A stretch of 64,000 nucleotides of DNA from Tethya wilhelma (taxonomy: Eukaryota; Porifera; Demospongiae; Tethyida; Tethyidae). Location of the stretch: positions 18,876,423 to 18,940,422 of the forward strand of contig CAXIPT010000001.1 of NCBI GenBank assembly GCA_964030475.1, given 5' to 3'. Below are positions 25,311 to 34,900 of this stretch, one piece after another (the stretch's first letter is position 1; each line of letters opens with the position of its first letter). A program made the translations under genes and the position numbers. Below the pieces are notes generated by a model. The model worked only from the letters and a program-made list of their open reading frames with translations. It did not search any database and was not told the DNA's origin.

Positions 25311-25429
25311 CACGTGGTCTGATCACGTGATTTATACTACTGCGCATGCGTAATGTAAAATGTTTTGCTTCCAAGAAATTGAATAACTCATGTTTAGCCA
25401 TTACAATAATAATTGAGATGAGCCGCAGC
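25311..25429 (-). promoter_or_regulatory. FEM1-array promoter module (gene D) and D-E intergenic duplicate
   Basis: CACGTG at 25311 and 25324, then actactgcgcatgcgtaatg. The whole stretch matches 20284-20402 nearly base for base. Confidence 0.6.
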
Positions 25430-27388
25430 TTAAAGAGTGGGTGGCAGTCTCACATGTCTACTTGAGTCATGCCAAGAGACAAACTCAGCCATACTGGTTG
25501 GCAGGTATTCTCTGTAGTTAATCTTGTACTCTACGATAGTACGTGCACTCAAACACTGAAGAGGGTATGGACAGGGCTCAAATGCCTCTATCTCTTCCAG
25601 CACTCCGGTTTTCTTCTTAAGACGACCATGTGCAAATTGCATAGCAGTTAGGTTGTCAGAATTGACAGCATCAATATGAGCTCCATATTCCAGCAGGGTT
25701 CTTACACAGTCCACAGCTGATGTTTCTCGTAGATACGTGGCTAAATGAAGAGGAAAATCCCCATAATAATTATCACATTGAATAGGGCACCTAAGATCCA
25801 GGAACAGTGCAATTACTTTCTCCAGTGGAAGATCCAATTTAGCAACTGTCATATTTTCACTGTCAATAGCATGAAGGGAGTCTATGACAATGGTAGAGCC
25901 TGCTGTGTCGATCAACTCTTGAACTGCTTTTCTCATTAAAGTGTGTTCTCTCTCTTGTTCAGTACTGTCTGTGATACACTCATCAGCTACTTTGATCCAC
26001 AGTGCAACTAGCCTGGCAATGGAACTGATTAAAAAATGATTTTTAACTCGCACTTTAAGTCCTTTCAGTGCACTTTGAAACAGAGGCAGGATAGGAGAAA
26101 TGAAACCATCCTTCACCATTCTGGCAACAGATTCTACGATATTGAGAACACGAATCCCAAACCATTGGAAAAATTCGGAATTATTTTTAACTCCATAGCT
26201 AAGAGACCTCTGACAGAATTGAGCACACTTATCATAGGCACCGTGTTTGAGTGTTTCCTTGACACACTCCTCTATTGCCATTACTGTTTGTCGTGGATAG
26301 TTCAGTCCAAGAATACGCTCACAGTAGATGGAACAGACACAAAGCATCCTCAACTTGCTCTGTGTGGTGGTGATATAGTCAAACATTGTGGCTGGCTCTT
26401 GAATGCCATCGTAGATTTCATTCGCAGGAAGAAGATCAGAAAACAACTCAGGATGAGATGAGCGAAGCTGTACAGCCTTGTGAATGAAAGGAGGAGCTTG
26501 AGTGATGTCCGAATTAAACTTCAGTATAAGTTTGTTAGCTGCCTGCATACAGTAGACATCATAGAGCTCTCTTGGGCCACACTGGAAGGCCTTAATGAGG
26601 TAGTCTACCACAGAATCATAACCGTGTACAGCAGCGTTTATAACTGTAGTCAATCCTTTATCATTGGTAGCATTCTTTGCACCACCTTCAACAAGAATCT
26701 TGGCTATTTCGGGAGTTTCAGTCACATGAAGAGGAGTGTCACCATCACTTGCCACCTGATGTACATCTGCACCTCCCTTCACTAGAACTGCAACAGACTT
26801 TTCACATTCAAAAGAACTAACTGCCCTTATCAGCAATGTTTCAACTGTTTGGTCATAATTCTCACAGCACTCATTAACATCTGCACCATGGTCTATAAGG
26901 AATTTGGCTATATTCCAATCAATGGCTTCCCACAATGGTCCAACTCGCGGAGAGCTACACTTGTGATTGACATTGGCTCCGGCTTCAACCAACAACTTCA
27001 CACATTTGAAATCGTCAAGGTGGCAGGCCAACCATAGCGCAGTGACAGGAGCCCCATATGTGTCAGAGTCAGAAGGTGACACAGATTCCTGTTCAATATT
27101 TACGGTAAAGTTCTTCAAAATGAACTTGAGGATGTCTGTACGATCGTGGGTAACTGCTTCTACTAATGGAGACCATCCTTCAGGCACTTCTTTCATCAAC
27201 AATCGCTCCTTGAAAACTTGATAGGACTTTGACCTTTGACCTCCACGTTTCACCAGGTGTTTGAACTCATGTAGCTCCGTTCCGTCATTGATAGACTGCA
27301 GTATGTGGTGAAGAGGGTCCTTTTCTGATGTCTCTTTAGAGAGATCAAGTCGTGGCTTCTTAGCAACAGGCAACTCAGACTCAGACAT
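25430..27388 (-). CDS. FEM1-like ankyrin/VHL-box protein E
   Basis: Intact single-exon gene, 652 aa, ATG at 27388 (MSESELPVAKKPRLDLSKE); an upstream in-frame GTG is not a likely start. Nearly the same protein as C, with the same ending (SWHDSSRHVRLPPTL) and ankyrin set (IDHGADVNECCENYD). The FEM1 core SKLRMLCVCSIYCERILG and VHL-box-like LQCLSARTIVEYKINYREYLP are present. Substitutions from C are scattered along the gene rather than frame-breaking, as expected for a functional duplicate. The upstream DNA is GC-rich (gcgcgcggcgccggccgcgccggc) and homologous to that of gene C. Confidence 0.85.
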   Translation of the reverse strand: MSESELPVAKKPRLDLSKETSEKDPLHHILQSINDGTELHEFKHLVKRGGQRSKSYQVFKERLLMKEVPEGWSPLVEAVTHDRTDILKFILKNFTVNIEQESVSPSDSDTYGAPVTALWLACHLDDFKCVKLLVEAGANVNHKCSSPRVGPLWEAIDWNIAKFLIDHGADVNECCENYDQTVETLLIRAVSSFECEKSVAVLVKGGADVHQVASDGDTPLHVTETPEIAKILVEGGAKNATNDKGLTTVINAAVHGYDSVVDYLIKAFQCGPRELYDVYCMQAANKLILKFNSDITQAPPFIHKAVQLRSSHPELFSDLLPANEIYDGIQEPATMFDYITTTQSKLRMLCVCSIYCERILGLNYPRQTVMAIEECVKETLKHGAYDKCAQFCQRSLSYGVKNNSEFFQWFGIRVLNIVESVARMVKDGFISPILPLFQSALKGLKVRVKNHFLISSIARLVALWIKVADECITDSTEQEREHTLMRKAVQELIDTAGSTIVIDSLHAIDSENMTVAKLDLPLEKVIALFLDLRCPIQCDNYYGDFPLHLATYLRETSAVDCVRTLLEYGAHIDAVNSDNLTAMQFAHGRLKKKTGVLEEIEAFEPCPYPLQCLSARTIVEYKINYREYLPTSMAEFVSWHDSSRHVRLPPTL

Positions 27389-27603
27389 CACATCTGTAAA
27401 AAGTTTACCATCAGTCTAGACACATGGACCGGACGTGTGCATATGAACGTGATGTGCGCGCGGCGCCGGCCGCGCCGGCTTGCAGCATATACTTTCGCGC
27501 ATGTGTATTGTGAACATGATCATCGAGACAATCTGATATACTTAGAAACAACAGTTGAAAGTTAGTGTGAATGATAGTCTCAGTTGTGTGGGTGCTGTGG
27601 TCG

Positions 27604-29511
27604 CTAACTAGAATGCCAAGAGACAAACTCGGCCATTTTGATTGGCAGGTATTCTCTGTACTCAATCTTGAACTCTACGATAGCACGTGCACTCAAACAC
27701 TGAAGAGGGTATGGACGGGGTTCAAATGCCTCTATCTCTTCCAGCCTACCATCCTTCTTGTCACTGGGTACACACTCCTTAGCAGTTTCGTTGTTAGAAT
27801 TGACTGCATCAATATGAGCTCCATATTCCAGCAGGGTTCTCACACAGTCAACAGCTGAAGAGTCTGGTAGTTCTACCGCTAAATGAAGAGGATAGTACCC
27901 ATCATCATCTTCACACTGAATGGAGCACCCATGATCCAGGAACAGTGCAAGCACTTTCTCCAGTGGAAGATCCAACATATCTACATCTTTATCGAAAAAT
28001 GTGACAGCAGAGAGAGAGTCTCTGACAATGGTAGCACCATTGTTTCCAGTTGCGCAGATCAATTCTTTGATAGCAGTTTTGATAAGAGTGTGTTCTCTCT
28101 CTTTTGCACTACAGTCTTTGATATGCTCGTCTGCTATTTTGATCCACAAAGCAACAAGTTGTGCAAAGCAACCGACCAGCCAAAAAGTTTTAGCGTACTG
28201 TTTGTGAGTTTCCAGTGCAGATTGAAACAGAGGCTGGATAAAAGGAACGAAACCATTGTTGATCATGGTGGCAACACATTCTACCACCTCTAGAACACAA
28301 GTCTCACACCAACCACAATCACTTCTAATTGCATAACTCAGATATAATTGACAAAACTTAAGGCACTTATTGTATGCATCATGTTGGAGTGTTGCCTTGA
28401 CACAACTGAAAAGTGCCTTAACTGTTTCCTTTGGATAGTTCAGTCCAAGAATGCGTTCACAGTAAATGGAACAGACACAAAGCATCCTTAACTTGCTCTG
28501 TGAGGTAGTGATATAGTCGATCATCGTTGCTGGCTCCTGAATGCCATCATAGATTTCATTTGCAGGAGGAAGATCAGAAAACAGATCAGGATGAGATGAG
28601 CGAAGCTGTACAGCTTTGTGAACGAAAGGTGCAGCCGCAGACTTGTGTTGTGTATACTTCAATTGGACTGCTGCCTGCATGCAATAGACATCATAGAGCT
28701 CTCTTGGGCCACACTGGAAGGCCTTTATGAGGTAGTTTACCACAGAATGATGGCCTTGAACAGCAGCGTTTACAACTGTAGTCAATCCTTTATTATTCAT
28801 AGTGTTTCTAGCACCAGCTTCAACAAGAATCTTAGCTACCTTAAGAGATGTACTCAAATGAAGAGGAAAGTCACCATTTTCATTTTGTGACACCTGATGG
28901 ACGTCAGCACCTCCTTTCACTAGGACTTCAACTAGCTCTCCACTTTGGAATGAAGTAATAGCCCACGTCAGCAATGTCTCTCGAAAATCTTTATTGTACT
29001 CATTAACATCAGCACCATTGTCTATAAGAAACTTGGCTACATTCCAATCAATGGCTTCCCACAATGATCCAACTTGCGAATAGCTACACTTGTGATTGAC
29101 ATTGGCTCCGGCATCAACCAACAGCTTCACATATTCAAACTTGTCAAGGTGGCAGGCCAACCATAGCGCAGTAATAGGAGCATCTACTATGATAAGTTCA
29201 TAGTTAGTACATGTCTCCTGTTCAATATTAACAGAAAAGTTTCTCAAAATGAACTCTAGGATATCTAGCCGTTCGTTCATAACTGCTTCTACTAATGGAG
29301 ACCATCCTGTGGGCACTTCTTTCATTAATAGTCTTTCTTTGAAGAGCTGGAAGGGCTTTGAACTTTGACCTCCACGTTTGACCAGACGTTTGAACGTGTG
29401 CAGCTCTGTACCATCATTGATGGACTGGATTATTTCGTGGAGAGGGTCCTTTTCTGATGTCTGAATAGAGAGTCGTGGCTTCTTAGCAACAGGCAGCTCG
29501 AGCTCAGACAT
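27604..29511 (-). CDS. FEM1-like ankyrin/VHL-box protein F
   Basis: Intact single-exon gene, 635 aa, ATG at 29511 (MSELELPVAKKPRLSIQ). It has ankyrins (ITALWLACHLDKFEYVKLLV, NENGDFPLHLSTSLKVAKIL), the FEM1 core (SKLRMLCVCSIYCERILG), late ankyrins (GYYPLHLAVELPDSSAVDCV) and a VHL-box-like end (LQCLSARAIVEFKIEYREYLP), stopping at EFVSWHSS without the longer tails of B, C and E. Its first ankyrin half resembles C/E, while the stretch QLKYTQHKSAAAPF resembles D, so it looks mosaic. A CACGTG (29525) and a GCGCATGCGC (about 29587) lie upstream. Confidence 0.85.
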   Translation of the reverse strand: MSELELPVAKKPRLSIQTSEKDPLHEIIQSINDGTELHTFKRLVKRGGQSSKPFQLFKERLLMKEVPTGWSPLVEAVMNERLDILEFILRNFSVNIEQETCTNYELIIVDAPITALWLACHLDKFEYVKLLVDAGANVNHKCSYSQVGSLWEAIDWNVAKFLIDNGADVNEYNKDFRETLLTWAITSFQSGELVEVLVKGGADVHQVSQNENGDFPLHLSTSLKVAKILVEAGARNTMNNKGLTTVVNAAVQGHHSVVNYLIKAFQCGPRELYDVYCMQAAVQLKYTQHKSAAAPFVHKAVQLRSSHPDLFSDLPPANEIYDGIQEPATMIDYITTSQSKLRMLCVCSIYCERILGLNYPKETVKALFSCVKATLQHDAYNKCLKFCQLYLSYAIRSDCGWCETCVLEVVECVATMINNGFVPFIQPLFQSALETHKQYAKTFWLVGCFAQLVALWIKIADEHIKDCSAKEREHTLIKTAIKELICATGNNGATIVRDSLSAVTFFDKDVDMLDLPLEKVLALFLDHGCSIQCEDDDGYYPLHLAVELPDSSAVDCVRTLLEYGAHIDAVNSNNETAKECVPSDKKDGRLEEIEAFEPRPYPLQCLSARAIVEFKIEYREYLPIKMAEFVSWHSS

Positions 29512-29754
29512 TTCTCCATCGAATCACGTGATAGTACACGAGAAAAATTGCTGATTAGGCAGAAAATGATGGCTCGAAAAAATGTAGCGCATGCGCACTA
29601 ACTACGTGAACAGCACAAACTCACATTATTTGACTCATCTATGTTTGACTCAATGAGGACATAAAAATAACACTATAGATAAGCCTTCTTGGTGTTCACA
29701 TGAATGATTGAACTTCACCACAGAACCGTCAATCAGAAACTATAAAAGAAACCA

Positions 29755-30900
29755 TCACAGATTTAGACTGTCATAGACATCGACATCCACAGAGGGCTGC
29801 TGAGAATAGAGTCTATTCAAAGCAATAGATGACGAAGAGGTCTCAAACTGGGCGTGGCTTCCACCCACATCCATCTCGGAGTAGAGTGTGGCGTATCTTG
29901 TAGCCGTCTCAGACTGGAAGGAAAATTGTCTCGTCATTAGAGGAGAAGATCCCTTTCTAGCGCTAGGAGGAGGGGAACGAGGGGATCTGGGACTCGTAGG
30001 ATTGTCCGTATGTGTTGCTAAACCTGTTTTTCTCGCTGTTCGAGCCCGTGACATAGCCTTCCAGGTGTTGCGGATCAAATCCATCCAGGTGACTCGAGCA
30101 AGCATGATAAGTTGGTGGCCCTTTTGCCAGTCTGGGTTTTGAGTTCTGAAGAATCGGATATGGGGATCCTGAAGATGGTCGGAGAGAATGGGAGCGATCG
30201 TCTCTTTCATGGCTGTCCGTTCTCTTCTCAACACACCCGTTGTTTCATCGTACTCTTCACTGGGAGACTTGATACTGGTGGCAAATTCGTCTATGATGCT
30301 CTTTTCAAAGGAAGGTGTCTCCATGTCATAGCGAGGGTAGAGATGTTCCAGTGAACGTGCAAAAGCGACGTAACTCTTGTAGCTGAAGGCCTTCCCAATG
30401 ATGTACAGAGGCGTCTTTGGGTGCCAGAAGAGCTCCTTTAAGACGTGGTAGGCTAGTATGTAGTAGAGGAGAGGTCCACCACGGTAAAAGTTTTGAAAGA
30501 AACTGAGACCAAGTCGGAGGAGAGTGTACGGGGTTCCATCTTTCTTTTTTCGATCGAGGCTCAGCAACATGACACCTCTAAGAGACCCATCCAACCTCTC
30601 TCGACACAAGATGACCATCTTGTAACTCAACATCACCTTGTGAAACTCACTGATGGTGACGTCAGTGTCAAGCATGCCCTTGAGAAAGGTGTACACTTCA
30701 TTTACAGACACTTCATCCAACAGCTTGGTCTTGCACACGTACGCATGAAGTCTTATCTTTGTGCTGATGTTTCTCCTGTCTTCGCGAGCACCAACTGCTA
30801 CGTGCCAAAGGACAAAATATTCGCGAAAGAGAGAGTAGATTCCTTTCCATATCTGATAGAGGACGTAGATGAAGAAGGCTAACACCAGGTATCCAATCAT
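29755..30900 (-). CDS. Unknown single-exon protein, N-terminal membrane anchor
   Basis: 381 aa, ATG at 30900. Residues about 2-19 (IGYLVLAFFIYVLYQIW) are a strong transmembrane or signal-anchor segment. The body, about 40-270, is a mixed globular region (LRLGLSFFQNFYRGGPLLYY, HPKTPLYIIGKAFSYKSYVA, HLYPRYDMETPSFEKSIIDE). The last 90 residues are low-complexity Ser/Pro-rich (SPRSPRSPPPSARKGSSP), probably disordered. I do not recognise the family. The segment around KTPLYIIGKAFSYKSYVAFAR vaguely recalls uncharacterised acetyltransferase-like proteins, but that is a guess. Codon use and a clean open frame on the array strand support a real gene. A palindromic TGACGTCA lies 93 bp upstream. Confidence 0.7.
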   Translation of the reverse strand: MIGYLVLAFFIYVLYQIWKGIYSLFREYFVLWHVAVGAREDRRNISTKIRLHAYVCKTKLLDEVSVNEVYTFLKGMLDTDVTISEFHKVMLSYKMVILCRERLDGSLRGVMLLSLDRKKKDGTPYTLLRLGLSFFQNFYRGGPLLYYILAYHVLKELFWHPKTPLYIIGKAFSYKSYVAFARSLEHLYPRYDMETPSFEKSIIDEFATSIKSPSEEYDETTGVLRRERTAMKETIAPILSDHLQDPHIRFFRTQNPDWQKGHQLIMLARVTWMDLIRNTWKAMSRARTARKTGLATHTDNPTSPRSPRSPPPSARKGSSPLMTRQFSFQSETATRYATLYSEMDVGGSHAQFETSSSSIALNRLYSQQPSVDVDVYDSLNL

Positions 30901-30992
30901 GATGTTGAGTTACACAAGTTCCGTTTAATTAATTTTTGAGCCACCACATAATATTATACTTTCACCTTTGTACGTACGTACTTAAAGTACAA

Positions 30993-31000
30993 TGACGTCA
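30993..31000. promoter_or_regulatory. Palindromic CRE (TGACGTCA)
   Basis: Full CREB/ATF-type site 93 bp upstream of the ATG of the unknown single-exon gene. Confidence 0.5.
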
Positions 31001-31186
31001 TCCTTACGTAATATCACAACTTTATGAATTATAATTAATGTACAATTATGAATATTTACAAAATTAATGAATCATAAATAATTAGTGAGAGATGTGCAAA
31101 CTGCTACAAATACATTATCGTAACCATGATGAGTATACATGCATGCTGTTGATCAAACCAGACATTCCTATATCTCTACAGCTGCT

Positions 31187-31862
31187 CTATTCTATAGGAC
31201 TAGTGTACTTTGCACTCTCGAGGCAAGACACCTTATCCACATGAACAAAAAGACTAGCTATCGACAGCAGAAACAGAAGACAGCCGACTATCCCTACAAT
31301 GATGACAGTGATGGGGTGACTGAGCACCACGTTGGAGTACGGAGTCATGTAGAGACCCCTCTTATCCTTGCCTTGAAGCTCGTGGACAGACAGCAGCGTC
31401 GATTTCTCTTTATCGAAGGGGGGAGGACTGATTTCCCCCTTTTCGTGAGGAGTACCGTTAGTGGAATGGGAACCGGACATACTGAAATGAACGGACGCAA
31501 ATTTCCTCTTACAGATGACGATGGATCTCAGCTGGAGAGCAGTGGGGAAGAAGAAACAGACAAAGAATCCAAAAAGACCTGCATACTTGAGGATATATAT
31601 CAAGTTGGCCACTCCAAAGGCAGCAATCAGTGGCAGAATGGAGCAGAGAAGTCTGAGAGAAAGTCGGATGAGGAAATCGTACTTGTATTTCGGTTTCTTT
31701 GAGGTATCTCTGCCAGTGATGAGGATGTAGAGGTTATTGAAGGCCACGTGGACCGTTAGAGGGTAGGCGGACATGACGTCCAGGGAGGGGAAGAGGATGA
31801 GGTAGTAGGCAAAGATACGAAGCTGAATGGAGTTGCCTGGGGTTGTGAAGACTCCCTGTGTG

Positions 31863-31945
<83 letters not shown>

Positions 31946-34900
31946 NNNNNNNNNNNNNNNNNNNNNNNNNNNNNNNNNNNNNNNNNNNNNNNNNNNNNNN
32001 NNNNNNNNNNNNNNNNNNNNNNNNNNNNNNNNNNNNNNNNNNNNNNNNNNNNNNNNNNNNNNNNNNNNNNNNNNNNNNNNNNNNNNNNNNNNNNNNNNNN
32101 NNNNNNNNNNNNNNNNNNNNNNNNNNNNNNNNNNNNNNNNNNNNNNNNNNNNNNNNNNNNNNNNNNNNNNNNNNNNNNNNNNNNNNNNNNNNNNNNNNNN
32201 NNNNNNNNNNNNNNNNNNNNNNNNNNNNNNNNNNNNNNNNNNNNNNNNNNNNNNNNNNNNNNNNNNNNNNNNNNNNNNNNNNNNNNNNNNNNNNNNNNNN
32301 NNNNNNNNNNNNNNNNNNNNNNNNNNNNNNNNNNNNNNNNNNNNNNNNNNNNNNNNNNNNNNNNNNNNNNNNNNNNNNNNNNNNNNNNNNNNNNNNNNNN
32401 NNNNNNNNNNNNNNNNNNNNNNNNNNNNNNNNNNNNNNNNNNNNNNNNNNNNNNNNNNNNNNNNNNNNNNNNNNNNNNNNNNNNNNNNNNNNNNNNNNNN
32501 NNNNNNNNNNNNNNNNNNNNNNNNNNNNNNNNNNNNNNNNNNNNNNNNNNNNNNNNNNNNNNNNNNNNNNNNNNNNNNNNNNNNNNNNNNNNNNNNNNNN
32601 NNNNNNNNNNNNNNNNNNNNNNNNNNNNNNNNNNNNNNNNNNNNNNNNNNNNNNNNNNNNNNNNNNNNNNNNNNNNNNNNNNNNNNNNNNNNNNNNNNNN
32701 NNNNNNNNNNNNNNNNNNNNNNNNNNNNNNNNNNNNNNNNNNNNNNNNNNNNNNNNNNNNNNNNNNNNNNNNNNNNNNNNNNNNNNNNNNNNNNNNNNNN
32801 NNNNNNGTTATATAGCTTTTAGGCACCAAACGAGTATAAAAGGACGTAGTTCGGATGAAGTCAAGTTGCACTGTACAGTTAAAGCTGGCTGAATGCCTTT
32901 TGTTTGTCTGGAAATCATTACCAGATATCGACGGTCATTTCAATTTTTCTTAAACTCAATTTCGAATAATTAGATCAGATAATTTTGTATTGCTTACCAT
33001 ATGGGAGTAGTCTTTGTCTCTCCATACGCGCTACAGCTGATACTCTAACAAGATTGCCAAGGGCTAAAGTGTAAGACTAATGCTTCGTGATCTTCCCAGG
33101 TACTATGAATGGACTGCTCACTGCACGCAGAATTTGCCATTTCAGCATTTATAACACAAGGTCATGCCCCTATTACGTAATTGACACTGCAGAGAATTTT
33201 AAATTATTTGAACTTTCAACGATAATTTTTAGCCAATCACAAAAAATTTGCTGACTTGCCAGGGTCCATTTCTAAATTTGAAGATGTAATGACATGCTCA
33301 CACTTATTTTTTTCTCGGGTAAGCGTGTCCAGAATTTGCCAATCAGTTCTAAACGTGCAGGAAATTTGGCTGTTTATGAACTATGATGTCATTTACAATG
33401 ATGTCATACAATTAAATTGCTGACTAAGCATTTTCGCCGTTTTGTCTCAAAATTTGAGTTCTGTCTCTATGGCTGTCCAAGCCCAATTAGAAGACTTTTT
33501 TCATGTTGTTTAAGCTTCTTAGATGCTGCAGAATAAAAACAAGCGCTTAAATCGTGATTTTAGAGAGCTTGGGAATTTAATGAGATTCATGATATTAATT
33601 TATGCATGTAGATAAACAACTAATACATAAATGTGGGCGTTTCTTGCAATGTCCTCTGTTTGTATTACAATTTCTGGTAATGTCGCGTTCAAGTTTGTCA
33701 GTTAGGAAGGAAGGAAGGAAGGAAGGAAGGAAGGAAGAAAGAAGAAAACAAAATTGCACTGTTCTGGCTTCCCGCCAGCGCTCTCTCCAGAGTGCTCTAG
33801 AAAGTTTCTGTGAGTTCTGTTGATGCATGCACTTAGAAAACTATCCAAGGGAGGCTTTAATCCATGTCTGAAGGTTTAGCTGTCATTCTCTGAAAGTTTA
33901 TGAGCATAAACATTTTGTATTGTGTCTATGGGACAGTCGGCCCATTCCTACTATACGTACTACCGTACGTATGATAAATTTTTAGTATACTTGTTCATTC
34001 ACTTTTTTAAAAACCAAGGTGCTCAATCGCATGGAGAAAATCACACAGCAGAGACTAGTCAGTCCCTACAAAAGCAGATGTGTACATTTGATGCGCATGC
34101 GCATTATATGCATGCAAACCACGTGGTCTATTGACGACCTTTGCCTACATCAAAATGGCTAAATAAAAAGTACAGTATTTTATATCGAGAGTTTCAAAGC
34201 TGCCTAGATTTTGTTTGCTGCCTTTTCGCCAGCAAACGAGTCAAAAAGGACGTACTGTGCATGAAATGAAGTCTCACTATATGGTCAAAGTTGGCTGGAT
34301 GTCTTTTGTTTTTCTGGAAATCGCGTTCAAGTAAGTCAGTTAGGAAGGAACTTGAGGAAGGAAGGTGAGAACAAAATTGCACTCTTGTGGCTTCTCGCCA
34401 GTGCTCTCTCCAGAGTGCTCTAGAGACTTTCTGCTAGTTTTCTTAGTTAATACAGTAAGAAAACTGTATGGGGGAGGCTATAAAATGCATTTGAAGGCTT
34501 ATCTTCCTTTTCTTGAAAGTTTATAAGCATCAACATTTTGTATTGTGTCTATGGGACAGTCGACCCATTCCTACTATACGTACTACCGTACGTATGATAT
34601 AGGCATGAATTTTATGCCATGCAGCTCTTAGGCACCAAATGCCTGAGTATAAAAGGACGTAGTTCGGATGAAGTTAAGTTGCACTGTACTGTTTGTCTGA
34701 AAATCACGTTCAAGTTTGTCAGCTAGCTAAGCGCTCTCTTCAGAATGCTCTAGAAAGTTCTGTGAGTTTTGTTAGTGTGTGCAGTTAAAACGCTGTCCAA
34801 TTAATGAAGGCTTAGCTGTGAATTCAAGTTTATGAGCATAAACTGACATTTTGTATTGTGTCTATGGGACATGCAGTCAGCCCATCAGTATTCCTCCCAT

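Noticed and set aside
16058..29419. Many plus-strand open frames of 60-195 codons across the FEM1 array
   Set aside because: They recur at the same place in each paralogue as the antisense shadow of the ankyrin/FEM1 frames.
31756..32892. Long open frames across the N gap and (TG)n
   Set aside because: They consist of Ns and dinucleotide repeat translated as VCVC or HTHT; not genes.
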